NCBI GenBank assembly: GCA_947644475.1 | Contig: CANRZQ010000007.1 | Span: forward strand, 1-25,963 | Source of the DNA: an uncultured Muribaculaceae bacterium | GTDB lineage: Bacteria; Bacteroidota; Bacteroidia; Bacteroidales; Muribaculaceae | DNA length: 25,963 nt | Reading direction: 5' to 3' | Shown here: positions 13,946 through 21,628 of the stretch, in pieces | Layout of the letters: each line of letters begins with the position of its first letter | Numbering within the stretch: the first letter of the stretch is position 1 | Notes under the pieces: generated by a model | The model's input: only the letters and a program-made list of their open reading frames with translations | What the model was told of the DNA's origin: nothing | Databases searched by the model: none | Program-made: the position numbers and the translations under genes

Positions 13946-14982
13946 ATCATATGGAAACGACGAGCATATCAGCACATGATGCGCTGAAAAAGCAGTTCAA
14001 CGAAATTGTTGGTTTAATCAACGATACGAAGAAGAAGGTTTATCGTATTGCCAATAATGTAATGATAGAATTATATTGGCATATCGGTGAGCGACTGTCT
14101 TATCGTGTATCTAATTCGCAGTGGGGAGACGGGGTTATCCGTCAACTTGCAGAATACATTGCTGCTAATACGGAGGATTCTAAAGGTTTTTCGGATAAGA
14201 ACCTTTGGAGAATGAAACAGTTTTATGAGACATATCGTGATGCGGATGAAAAACTCTCAGCGTTGCTGAGAGAAATAAATTGGACGAATAACCTAACGAT
14301 AATGTCGCGTTGTAAAATTCCTGAAGAACGGGATTTTTATATCCGGCTTGCTGTAGATGAAAGATTGTCTACGCGTGAACTTGATAAACTTATTTCACGT
14401 GGCTTGTTTGAGCGCACTATGCTTGACGCTCCAAAACTCTCAGCGGTGCTGAGGGAAATTGTTCCATCGTCGGAGCGTTCGTTTAGAGATCGATATGTGA
14501 TGGACTTTCTCGGCAAAAAAAATTATGCTGATGAATATTCGATGAAACAGGCTATCATTGCAAAGATAAAGGACTTTATCCTTGAAGTTGGCAAAGATTT
14601 CATCTATATGGGTCAAGAATATAGATTGCAGGTCGGAACCGAAGATTTTAGGGTGGATTTGCTCTTTTTTCATAGAGAATTGCGTTGTCTTGTGGCGTTT
14701 GAAGTTAAGATGGGTAGATTTCATCCGGCCGACCTTGGGCAACTTGAATTCTATCTTGAGGCTCTTGACCGCGATGTGCGGAAATCGCACGAAAATCCAA
14801 GCATAGGCATATTGCTTTGTAAAGACAAAGACAATGAGGTGGTGGAATATGCGATGTCGCGTTCGTTATCGCCGACCCTCGTGGCTGAATATCAATTGAA
14901 TCTTCCTCCTAAAAAAATCTTGCAGGCAAAAATAAAAGAATTATTTGATGAACGCACCGTGCGAGATGAGAGCAATGAGTAA
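13942..14982 (+). CDS. DUF1016/YhcG-family PDDEXK nuclease-like protein
   Basis: A 346-residue protein of the YhcG/DUF1016 type. The N-terminal DUF1016 domain (about 15-170) has the family's KLSALLREINW and KLSAVLREI motifs and a helical DNA-binding look. The C-terminal PDDEXK nuclease-like domain shows D239 (FRVDLLFF), E254 and K256 (FEVK) and Q267. The function is debated in the literature; roles in DNA recombination or defence-related work have been proposed. The GTG at 13942 overlaps the epimerase TGA, and an ATG three codons later (13951) is an equally good start. The coding DNA is strikingly AT-rich beside its neighbours, and it splits two polysaccharide genes, so it was probably inserted. 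Confidence 0.88.
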   Translation: MNHMETTSISAHDALKKQFNEIVGLINDTKKKVYRIANNVMIELYWHIGERLSYRVSNSQWGDGVIRQLAEYIAANTEDSKGFSDKNLWRMKQFYETYRDADEKLSALLREINWTNNLTIMSRCKIPEERDFYIRLAVDERLSTRELDKLISRGLFERTMLDAPKLSAVLREIVPSSERSFRDRYVMDFLGKKNYADEYSMKQAIIAKIKDFILEVGKDFIYMGQEYRLQVGTEDFRVDLLFFHRELRCLVAFEVKMGRFHPADLGQLEFYLEALDRDVRKSHENPSIGILLCKDKDNEVVEYAMSRSLSPTLVAEYQLNLPPKKILQAKIKELFDERTVRDESNE

Positions 14983-15012
14983 TTATCTATATTGTGTGCG
15001 TATTGTTTAAGT

Positions 15013-15042
15013 ATTGATAAATTAGAAGTTTAATTATATTTG
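15013..15042 (+). promoter_or_regulatory. Probable promoter of the second glycosyltransferase
   Basis: ATTG (15013-15016), an 18-nt spacer and TATATTTG (15035-15042), an exact TAnnTTTG box. The box ends 6 nt before the ATG at 15049, so the transcript would be leaderless or nearly so. Confidence 0.5.
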
Positions 15043-15048
15043 CCGGTA

Positions 15049-16134
15049 ATGGAAGTAATATTTTATGCGCCGCTGGGGCATGGCCTTGAAAAGTCGAGGA
15101 TAGGAGGAGCCGAGATGGGGTGCCGACGCACTCTGGAGGTGTATCGTGAAGCCGGGTTTGAGGTGTGCTGCGTGGAGAAGGCTGTGAACCGCGGCTCGAA
15201 ATTGCGTTACGCCTTGTCTTTTGCCCGCACCTATGCTTCGTTTGTGGCAAAAATGCTGGCGCACCCTCGTGCCGTGGTGCATATCGTGGGGTTTTACGAC
15301 AAGATTATCGACATTGAGTTGCTGCTCGTGCGCACAGCCCATGCCCTTGGGCGCAAAGTGGTGTATGAGATTCGCAACGGAGGCATGATTGAGGTGTTCA
15401 ACAGCCGCGACGATTCCTACCGCCACAAGCAGCTCGAGATTTTTCGCCTTGCCGACGGCATCCTCTGCCAGGGAGAGTGTTTTGTCGACTTCATAAAGGA
15501 AAAACTTGGCCGCGGCTCGTTTTACTATCCCAATTTCATCGACGACGCTTTTGTGCGGCCGCTCGTGCCGCGTAAAGCCGACGGCGAAATCCGGCTTGTA
15601 TATTTTGGCCGCGTGGTGCCTTCCAAAAATACCGATGTGGCCATCCGCGCCGCCTCAATCCTGGCGCGGACATGCCCCGGTGTGCATCTTGACATAATAG
15701 GCGGAGTCGACCCCGACTATCGCCTTGTGCTCGACCGTGCCGTTGCCGCCTCCGGGCTTGCTCCCGATGCCGTGCGCTTTCATGGAAGGCAGTCGCTCGG
15801 ATATATAGTGGAGATTCTGCGCTCGGCCCATTTCTTTATTTTTCCGTCGGCCGAGGCATGCGAGGGGCATTCCAACTCGCTCACCGAGGCTATGGCATGC
15901 GGAGCCGTGCCGGTGGTGAGCCGCGCCGGCTTCAATGCATCGATTGTCGGTGACAGCCGCCTTGTTGTGGATTCATTCGACGCGGAAGACTATGCCGCCC
16001 GCATGGCAGGGATATTGCAGTCGGGGCAGATCAATACCCTCTCTGCATCCGTCCAAGACCGCATCATCAGCCACTACACACGTTCGCTCGTGGCTCCACG
16101 GCTCACGACATATGTTCGCTCGATGCAAAAATAG
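15049..16134 (+). CDS. Family 4 glycosyltransferase
   Basis: A GT-B glycosyltransferase of 361 residues from the ATG at 15049. A TTG three codons earlier lies inside the promoter's -7 box and is unlikely. The N-terminal domain starts with IFYAPLGHG and RIGGAEMGCRRT. The donor-binding half has YFGRVVPSKNTDVAIRA, FHGRQSLGYIVEIL and FPSAEACEGHSNSLTEAMACG near residues 267-287, where a glutamate in EGHSNSLTEA fits the usual E-x7-E motif. GC-rich codons match the first glycosyltransferase and the epimerase, not the DUF1016 gene between them. It probably adds a sugar to the same surface polysaccharide. It converges on the GNAT gene with a 6-nt gap. Confidence 0.87.
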   Translation: MEVIFYAPLGHGLEKSRIGGAEMGCRRTLEVYREAGFEVCCVEKAVNRGSKLRYALSFARTYASFVAKMLAHPRAVVHIVGFYDKIIDIELLLVRTAHALGRKVVYEIRNGGMIEVFNSRDDSYRHKQLEIFRLADGILCQGECFVDFIKEKLGRGSFYYPNFIDDAFVRPLVPRKADGEIRLVYFGRVVPSKNTDVAIRAASILARTCPGVHLDIIGGVDPDYRLVLDRAVAASGLAPDAVRFHGRQSLGYIVEILRSAHFFIFPSAEACEGHSNSLTEAMACGAVPVVSRAGFNASIVGDSRLVVDSFDAEDYAARMAGILQSGQINTLSASVQDRIISHYTRSLVAPRLTTYVRSMQK

Positions 16135-16140
16135 GGTATA

Positions 16141-16689
16141 TCACAAAAGTGACGCAAGGTCGAAATACATCACTCTTGTACGATTGTCTTCGTCGTCGTT
16201 ATTTAGAAATAGATAATTATTTTTGATGTAAAACGGTATCGCATCAGTGTAAGCGTCAACCGTTACAAATCTGCACCCGGATTTGTTATCCACGGTAAAG
16301 AAATCTTCTATGAATTCCAGAAGATAGGTGCCGATAGACTGCCGCTGTGCCGATTTGGCAATTGCCAGACGTCCGATTTTAATTGCAGGATAACTTCTCA
16401 ATCGTTTTTGATTGGTAAATTTGTGCTTTCTGAAACGATTGAAGTCGGTTTTGTTTTCAAAATCCGATATGGATATTTTGTCATTCGACAGGCTGAAATA
16501 AGCTAATACTTCGTCGGTGCTTTTATCTTCGACCACGTATGTAACTGATAACAAAGCGTTGCGGTAAAGACTTGCTTCATTTAGAATAAAATCATTTAAG
16601 TCCTCATCGTAACAATCAAAAGCCGACACGGAATCGCCGATATTTAAACGGCGAACCCTGCATCTGTCTTGAAATTCTTCTCGGGTCAT
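16141..16689 (-). CDS. GNAT-family N-acetyltransferase, probable toxin
   Basis: A 182-residue GCN5-related acetyltransferase. The acetyl-CoA-binding region is KIGRLAIAKSAQRQSIGTYLLEF (about 103-125, with QRQSIG as the pyrophosphate loop), followed by VTVDAYTDAIPFYIKNNYLFL. The pattern of CYDEDLNDFI near the N-terminus and A-x-PFY near the C-terminus is shared with the stand-alone GNAT toxins that acetylate aminoacyl-tRNA (TacT/AtaT class). The target here is not known. It starts 4 nt after the stop of a 50-residue gene that looks like its antitoxin. The coding DNA is AT-rich compared with the genes on both sides. Confidence 0.8.
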   Translation of the reverse strand: MTREEFQDRCRVRRLNIGDSVSAFDCYDEDLNDFILNEASLYRNALLSVTYVVEDKSTDEVLAYFSLSNDKISISDFENKTDFNRFRKHKFTNQKRLRSYPAIKIGRLAIAKSAQRQSIGTYLLEFIEDFFTVDNKSGCRFVTVDAYTDAIPFYIKNNYLFLNNDDEDNRTRVMYFDLASLL

Positions 16690-16693
16690 AAAT

Positions 16694-16846
16694 TTAGTTG
16701 ACCATCATTTTCATGACAGTCTCATAAGACCGGCGGATTTGAGCACGTTTTGAAGGGGAAACCTTCGGAGGAGCTTGCATTCGCTCTTCAAATCGCCTGG
16801 CATCAGAACCAAATAGGATCGGTGTTTCTTTAATAGGTCTTGCCAT
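16694..16846 (-). CDS. 50-residue probable antitoxin of the GNAT toxin
   Basis: Short frame of 50 codons from the ATG at 16846 to TAA at 16694-16696. The protein starts MARPIKETPILFG and has DARRFEERM and SPSKRAQIRRSYE. I associate this kind of short, basic protein with a position directly before GNAT genes in Bacteroidetes. It has no classical ribbon-helix-helix signature that I can see, so it may neutralise by covering the enzyme, though it could still bind DNA. The 4-nt gap to the acetyltransferase gene and the promoter box at 16874-16881 make a two-gene operon with the antitoxin first, as in type II modules. Confidence 0.75.
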   Translation of the reverse strand: MARPIKETPILFGSDARRFEERMQAPPKVSPSKRAQIRRSYETVMKMMVN

Positions 16847-16873
16847 GTCTGGATAGGTTTAAGTTCTTGGCTA

Positions 16874-16881
16874 CAAAGATA
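16874..16881 (-). promoter_or_regulatory. -7 box of the antitoxin–GNAT promoter
   Basis: TATCTTTG on the minus strand matches TAnnTTTG. It would start transcription about 20 nt before the ATG at 16846. A -33 TTTG at the right distance is not evident. Confidence 0.5.
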
Positions 16882-16987
16882 CAACAAATTTCTAAAATAT
16901 AATGATTCCTAAGCGTAAAACTTTAAATAATACAACCATTATAAGTTAACAATATTAAATTTTAATTAAAAAATGCTAATGCTGTTT

Positions 16988-17016
16988 TTTGTTTGATTGG
17001 AATTTGCATATATTTG
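16988..17016 (+). promoter_or_regulatory. Promoter of the alanine dehydrogenase gene
   Basis: TTTG at 16988-16991 and TATATTTG at 17009-17016 with a 17-nt spacer, slightly short for the consensus. The leader to the ATG at 17056 would be about 33 nt. Confidence 0.6.
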
Positions 17017-17055
17017 GGCGATACCTCATAACTGATACCTAAATCAATTACCGCC

Positions 17056-18162
17056 ATGAAAATCGGTGTCCCCAAAGAGATTAAAAACAATGAGAACAGG
17101 GTAGGGGTTACGCCTGCCGGAGTAAAAGAACTCGTACGCCACGGGCACACAGTGTTCGTTCAGCACACGGCCGGTGAAGGCTCGGGTTTTCCCGACGATG
17201 ATTACGTTAAAGCCGGTGCCTCAATCCTCCCGACAATCGAAGAGACCTATGCCGCCGCCGAGATGATTATCAAGGTGAAGGAACCCATTGAGCCGGAATA
17301 TAATCTTATCCGCGCCGGCCAGGTGGTGTTCACCTATTTCCACTTTGCGTGCGACCGTCCGCTCACCGATGCAATGATGGCCGACCGCGCCGTATGCATC
17401 GCTTACGAGACCGTGCGCGACCGTCAGGGCACGCTCCCTCTGCTCACGCCCATGAGCGAGGTGGCCGGCCGCATGTCGGTGCAGGAAGGCGCTCGTTTCC
17501 TTGAAAAGCCGCAGGGAGGCCGCGGCGTACTCCTTGGAGGCGTTCCCGGCGTGAAGCCCGCAAAGGTGCTTATCCTTGGCGCCGGTGTCGTGGGCCGCAA
17601 TGCCGCCCTTATGGCAGCCGGGCTGGGCGCCGATGTTACCATTGCCGACATAAGCCTCCCCACGCTGCGCCATGTCGCAGACACAATGCCAAGCAATGTC
17701 AAGACCCTGTTCTCGTCGGCTCATAATATCGAGATGGAACTTCCGGATGTCGACCTCGTTATCGGCTCCGTGCTCATACCCGGAGCGAAAGCGCCGAAAC
17801 TTGTCACGCGCGACATGCTCGGGCTCATGCGTCCCGGCACGGTGATTGTCGATGTTGCCATCGACCAGGGCGGATGCTTCGAGACATCTCATCCCACCAC
17901 ACATTCAAGCCCGATATATGAGGTTGACGGCATAGTGCACTATGCCGTGGCCAACATCCCAGGCGCGGTGCCCTACACCTCGACCCTCGCCCTTACCAAC
18001 GCCACGCTGCCCTACGCCCTGCGCATTGCCGACCTCGGCTGGCGCGAGGCATGCCGCGCCGACGCGGGCCTTGCCGACGGTGTGAACATGGTCGACGGCA
18101 AGATTACATGCCGCGCTGTGGCAGAGGCCTTCGGCCTTGAATACACGCCGATCGTGCTGTAA
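17056..18162 (+). CDS. ald: Alanine dehydrogenase
   Basis: Ald catalyses the reversible NAD-dependent deamination of L-alanine to pyruvate and ammonia. The 368-residue protein begins MKIGVPKEIKNNENRV, the family signature. The substrate-binding lysine (K73/K75 in IIKVKEP) and the catalytic H96 (FTYFHFA) are present. The NAD-binding loop is GAGVVGRNAA at 176-185, and DVAIDQGGC carries the catalytic aspartate near 270. Length matches the usual 370. It is a single-gene unit, with its own promoter in front and a strong terminator 20 nt behind. Confidence 0.95.
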   Translation: MKIGVPKEIKNNENRVGVTPAGVKELVRHGHTVFVQHTAGEGSGFPDDDYVKAGASILPTIEETYAAAEMIIKVKEPIEPEYNLIRAGQVVFTYFHFACDRPLTDAMMADRAVCIAYETVRDRQGTLPLLTPMSEVAGRMSVQEGARFLEKPQGGRGVLLGGVPGVKPAKVLILGAGVVGRNAALMAAGLGADVTIADISLPTLRHVADTMPSNVKTLFSSAHNIEMELPDVDLVIGSVLIPGAKAPKLVTRDMLGLMRPGTVIVDVAIDQGGCFETSHPTTHSSPIYEVDGIVHYAVANIPGAVPYTSTLALTNATLPYALRIADLGWREACRADAGLADGVNMVDGKITCRAVAEAFGLEYTPIVL

Positions 18163-18182
18163 AAATTGCAACATATCTATTG

Positions 18183-18230
18183 TTCAAGGGCTTGCCGCGC
18201 ATCCGGCAAGCCCTTGAATAATATTTTTTT
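18183..18230 (+). terminator. Intrinsic terminator after ald
   Basis: A perfect 15-bp stem (18183-18197 with 18204-18218) with a 6-nt loop is followed within six bases by seven T. It separates ald from the operon starting at 18330. Confidence 0.93.
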
Positions 18231-18263
18231 GAGGATATGAACGAAAAATTGCAGAATTATCTC

Positions 18264-18271
18264 TATATTTG
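18264..18271 (+). promoter_or_regulatory. -7 box of the promoter for the 18330-25963 operon
   Basis: TATATTTG matches TAnnTTTG exactly and lies between the ald terminator and the first gene of the operon. The predicted leader is about 50 nt. No good -33 TTTG is seen at the expected distance. Confidence 0.5.
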
Positions 18272-18329
18272 CGTATGGGATTGCCTTGCCCTGACGGCAG
18301 CCCTTCACCCGTATCATATATAAAGACAA

Positions 18330-19112
18330 ATGTTGACATCTTATCAGGAATATACCCGGGCATTTGCCGACGGAAGCGACGACGTGTTTGCTCCCGAGGC
18401 TCTGCTTGCATGTGTCCTCGACCGGATGACGGAAGGCTCCGGCAACTTTCTGCTGGCAGCCGACGGCAGCCGTGGCGTGGTGTGCCGTGCCGAGCAAAGA
18501 TTCGGTCGGGCGCGCATAGTCGAAATCACAGAATTCGAGACGCCGTCCTTGACGTCGGACCCTCTGTGGATCGAGCAGATATATTGCCGTCCGGCCTACG
18601 ACGCCGCCTACGACCATCTGCCCTTGTCTGATAAAGACGCGTCGACATTCGCAGTCCTTAACAGCCGGCTTGCGCATACCCTCGGGCAGGCCGGAGTGGA
18701 GCCCGGTTGCTACGTTGCCGTGACGCTCACCCCGGCGTCGATGCCCTTGCTGCATGCTGCCCGGGTCGTGTCCGGCGCTGCACCCGAAGCCGTAGCCATA
18801 GGGGAGGAGCCTCGGCGGCTCGCGCCCTCATGCGTGCTTTTCGACAGTGCTCCCACGCTGTGCGCCGGGCCGATATTTGAGGCTACATTCGGCAGGGAAT
18901 TCGATGTGGTGATTCCCACGGCCGCCGATGCCGCCGAAATTTACGTCGGGGGTGTGCCCGCCAAGCGAGCCCGCTACCGCGCCACCGTCGACGCCATGGG
19001 CAATGTTGCCCACGACATAGTGTCGGCCTCCGGCTCAGTGCGTACTGTAAGCCTGCGGCCCGACATCTTCAGAACAATAGAACAGCAACCGCTCTCAAAT
19101 ATAAAAGAATGA
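18330..19112 (+). CDS. Uncharacterised 260-residue protein, first gene of the AAA/radical-SAM operon
   Basis: I do not recognise this family. The protein is soluble, acidic and cysteine-poor, with no signal peptide or membrane segment. It looks like mixed alpha/beta sequence. Features to note are a tryptophan-containing stretch near 79 (SDPLWIEQIYCRP), a helix around 108-118 (VLNSRLAHTLG) and a beta-rich last third ending near NVAHDIVSASGSVRTVSL, which faintly recalls a sheet domain. Its stop overlaps the next start as ATGA, so it is translated together with the 195-residue coiled-coil protein. Being the first gene of the operon it may be a structural or adaptor part of the proposed machine. 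No function can be assigned. Confidence 0.7.
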   Translation: MLTSYQEYTRAFADGSDDVFAPEALLACVLDRMTEGSGNFLLAADGSRGVVCRAEQRFGRARIVEITEFETPSLTSDPLWIEQIYCRPAYDAAYDHLPLSDKDASTFAVLNSRLAHTLGQAGVEPGCYVAVTLTPASMPLLHAARVVSGAAPEAVAIGEEPRRLAPSCVLFDSAPTLCAGPIFEATFGREFDVVIPTAADAAEIYVGGVPAKRARYRATVDAMGNVAHDIVSASGSVRTVSLRPDIFRTIEQQPLSNIKE

Positions 19113-19696
19113 TCGACATACTCCCCGAACTTATAGTCGGAACCGAACCCCTCGATGAATTCCGCCAAAGAATACAGGCCTCAATCAACGCCAATCTTGA
19201 CTCGGACAAGCGTCTGCGTACCGCCTTCGAAGCCATGATTATGCTTGAAGTGGCCTCAGATGCCTTGCAGCGTGTCGAGAAAGACGGCTTTGTGGAAAGT
19301 TTCAAGCAGAAAATAGAAGAGACCCGGCAAAACGCCGCCCAGATTCTTGCCGGCGAGGCGTCGGCATTGCGTGCCCGTCTCGAGGAAGTGGAAGCCGAGG
19401 CAGCCGCCCTCCGCGACGAGGTAAAGGCCAGGGGCCGTTGTATCGACGACATACGCGAGGAGATAAGCACATATCTCCCGGCCGACGACACTGTCGACCA
19501 ACTCAGCGCCACAGCCAACGACGCACTCTCACATCTCGAGCGAATTATAAAAGGAGCCGTAGATACACGCCAGCGCAAAACCTTTGCCGACCTCGAGGAA
19601 CTCGCATCCGGGGCCTCATCGCCCCTTGCGCCTCCGGCATCACCGTCGGCGCCGGAATCCCCGTCGGGTGGAGAAATTGAAGAAATAGAAGTCTGA
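19109..19696 (+). CDS. Uncharacterised coiled-coil protein with Pro-rich tail
   Basis: A 195-residue protein of unknown family. Residues about 20-80 look helical. A strong coiled coil occupies about 85-125 (ARLEEVEAEAAALRDEV), and a shorter helical part follows to about 165. The last 25 residues are low-complexity, rich in proline, serine and alanine, and end acidic (EEIEEIEV). The middle part has the feel of GrpE or a similar helical cofactor, but I see no GrpE beta domain, so I do not call it that. It overlaps the preceding gene by ATGA and the radical-SAM gene behind it by one base (TGATG). Confidence 0.7.
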   Translation: MIDILPELIVGTEPLDEFRQRIQASINANLDSDKRLRTAFEAMIMLEVASDALQRVEKDGFVESFKQKIEETRQNAAQILAGEASALRARLEEVEAEAAALRDEVKARGRCIDDIREEISTYLPADDTVDQLSATANDALSHLERIIKGAVDTRQRKTFADLEELASGASSPLAPPASPSAPESPSGGEIEEIEV

Positions 19697-20250
19697 TGCA
19701 GGAAATAAGATACGGATATTATTGGCCAGATGCCTGTTCGCTTGGTCCCGGGGCGCGTTTCGTGCTCTGGGTGAAGGGGTGTGACAAAAATTGCCCCCGG
19801 TGCACATCGCCCGACCTGCGCACAGCCTCCGGTGCCCGCGCGGCCACGCCATCCGCGCTCGCGCAGGCCATCATCGACGCCGCCCCGTCGGGAATCACCA
19901 TAAGCGGCGGAGAGCCGATGCTCCAGGCCGACGCCCTGGCCGAAATGTGCCGTATCGTGCGCGAGACGCTTCCCGAAATAAATGTGATAGTATTTACCGG
20001 ACGCACCCTCGAAGAACTCGTGTCGCCCGGTCAAAAAGCCCTGCTTGCACACACCGACCTGCTCATCGACGGCGAATACATCGACGGCCTCAACGACGGC
20101 ATCGGCCTGCGTGGCTCGTCGAACCAGCGTCTTCATTTCCTCACCCCTGCGCTTCGCTCTTACGAGGACGAACTGCGCACAGGCCCGCGCAGCCGCGAGA
20201 TTCATCTGCTAAGCGACTACGAAGTACTAACAATAGGCATCCCCACATAA
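19696..20250 (+). CDS. NrdG-like radical-SAM protein
   Basis: A compact radical-SAM protein of 184 residues, closest in appearance to the activating enzyme of anaerobic ribonucleotide reductase. Visible are GPGARFVLWVKGC (17-29) with the cluster motif C29, C33, C36 (CDKNCPRC) and the GGEPM motif at about 71-75. Toward the C-terminus lies DLLIDGEYIDGLND, which resembles the end of NrdG. No nrdD gene is near. The gene overlaps the coiled-coil gene before it by one base and lies 7 nt ahead of the 441-residue gene. It may have been recruited to activate or modify a partner in this operon. Annotation as NrdG itself would be misleading without an NrdD partner. Confidence 0.85.
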   Translation: MQEIRYGYYWPDACSLGPGARFVLWVKGCDKNCPRCTSPDLRTASGARAATPSALAQAIIDAAPSGITISGGEPMLQADALAEMCRIVRETLPEINVIVFTGRTLEELVSPGQKALLAHTDLLIDGEYIDGLNDGIGLRGSSNQRLHFLTPALRSYEDELRTGPRSREIHLLSDYEVLTIGIPT

Positions 20251-20257
20251 TCCTACC

Positions 20258-21583
20258 ATGGCCACATCACGTTACCGCGAAAATCTATATGGAGGCTGGC
20301 AGCCGGAGAATCACTCAGGCGTCTGGGTAGGCAATGCCGAGTATGCCCAGATGCAGCGCGACCTGGCCAAGGCCCGGCGCGACAAAGGAAAAGCCGACCC
20401 GCGCGAGGTTCTTGCCCTGCTCGACCGCATAATGCGGGCGTGGGACCGCGAGCGCACCCAGGCCCGCGCTGCTTTCGACGACCTCGTCGCCCACTATAAC
20501 GAGGCAATCCGCGCCCTACACGCCAACGAGCGCGAAATCGACGAACTCCGCAAGACCCTCAACCGCCTGCGCCGCGAACTCAACAGCGCGATTGAGCGGC
20601 AGAACCGGCTCACCGAGCAAATCGACGAGATAAACCTGCGAAAGCAGCAGGCCTCGCGCACTGCTGCCGAACTCCGCAACGACCTTGTCGCAGAGTTCAA
20701 CTCGGTGGCCTCCGACCCCATTTTCAACAAATTTGCCGCCGACGGCTTGCAAAAGATAATCAGCACAATACAGAAAATCGATTCCGGCGCACTCTCCGAC
20801 GATGCGTGCCAGGCATTGGCCGTGAACGGCTCGCTCGAACTCAACGGTTTTCGCTCGAATGTCGAGCGCGAGAGCGCCGAATTCCGCCTCCACTATATCA
20901 TTGCCTGCGACCAGGTAAAGGCCATCTCCGAGCAATACGCCCATTGGCGCGACGGAATATATTTCGATGCCGAAAACAAGCATCATATCGACATGAACTA
21001 CTGGTCGCGCGGACGCTTCTCCCAGGCCGAGGGCAATCTGCGCAACCTTGAAGCCCGCATCGTGTCGGGCGAACTGGCCTCCGACTATTTCACTGCCCAA
21101 CTCAAAGAGGACATGGAGGAACTTACACGGCTCCGCGACCAGGGCGAGCAGATATTCGCCGAGGTGCTCAACCGCACCAACCTGTCGGAATATATCGAGG
21201 CAATGGGACGGCTCACAGCCCTGGTGCTATGCGAGGACTTCGGTTTCCGCCTTGTCACCATCGGGTTCAATAACGACGACGACCGCGACGCATACGTTGT
21301 GCAGATGGACAGCCCGCAGAGTCTCATAAAATTACAGTTTGTGTTCACACCCATGTCGCCCACCGACTCGCTCTGTACCTACAATATATCGTACGGAGCC
21401 TACGTCGACGAGAAACTTGCCGACGTGCTGCTCCAGCGCGTGCTTGCCCAGTTGCAGGCCAACAACATATCATTCACCGTAGGCCGCAACCGCGCCGAAG
21501 ACATCATCGTCGACGACATCCCGTTCGCCACACCCGGAAAGACAATCCACCTCCCCGGCTCCTCGGCGCAAGAAACGGAATAA
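20258..21583 (+). CDS. 441-residue coiled-coil protein, paralogue of the 21999 gene
   Basis: A soluble protein of unknown family. An N-terminal motif (GVWVGNAEYAQMQRDLAKAR, 21-40) is followed by a long coiled coil (about 60-145), a helical middle and a globular C-terminal third. It shares with the 435-residue protein the marks IDMNYW (244-249), EDFGF (326-330) and DAYVVQM (344-350). The distances between them are the same in both proteins, so the C-terminal halves are homologous. The N-terminal motif recurs in the 61-residue protein encoded next. It follows the radical-SAM gene by 7 nt. The N-terminal coils suggest that the two paralogues pair or assemble; this is inference. Confidence 0.85.
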   Translation: MATSRYRENLYGGWQPENHSGVWVGNAEYAQMQRDLAKARRDKGKADPREVLALLDRIMRAWDRERTQARAAFDDLVAHYNEAIRALHANEREIDELRKTLNRLRRELNSAIERQNRLTEQIDEINLRKQQASRTAAELRNDLVAEFNSVASDPIFNKFAADGLQKIISTIQKIDSGALSDDACQALAVNGSLELNGFRSNVERESAEFRLHYIIACDQVKAISEQYAHWRDGIYFDAENKHHIDMNYWSRGRFSQAEGNLRNLEARIVSGELASDYFTAQLKEDMEELTRLRDQGEQIFAEVLNRTNLSEYIEAMGRLTALVLCEDFGFRLVTIGFNNDDDRDAYVVQMDSPQSLIKLQFVFTPMSPTDSLCTYNISYGAYVDEKLADVLLQRVLAQLQANNISFTVGRNRAEDIIVDDIPFATPGKTIHLPGSSAQETE

Positions 21584-21628
21584 AAGAATAATATCTATTA
21601 ATTTCATAACATATTTAAACTTATCAAT

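Noticed and set aside
14434..14466. Internal repeat in the DUF1016 gene (KLSALLREI and KLSAVLREI with similar DNA)
   Set aside because: Both motifs are normal for the DUF1016/YhcG family, so this is not a new duplication.
19109..19696. GrpE cofactor annotation for the 195-aa coiled-coil protein
   Set aside because: Only the helical character fits; the GrpE beta-wing domain and its motifs are not seen, and no dnaK or dnaJ is nearby.
19069..20205. 378-codon minus-strand frame opposite the 195-aa and radical-SAM genes
   Set aside because: Antisense to an overlapping gene pair with conserved motifs; composition typical of a shadow frame.
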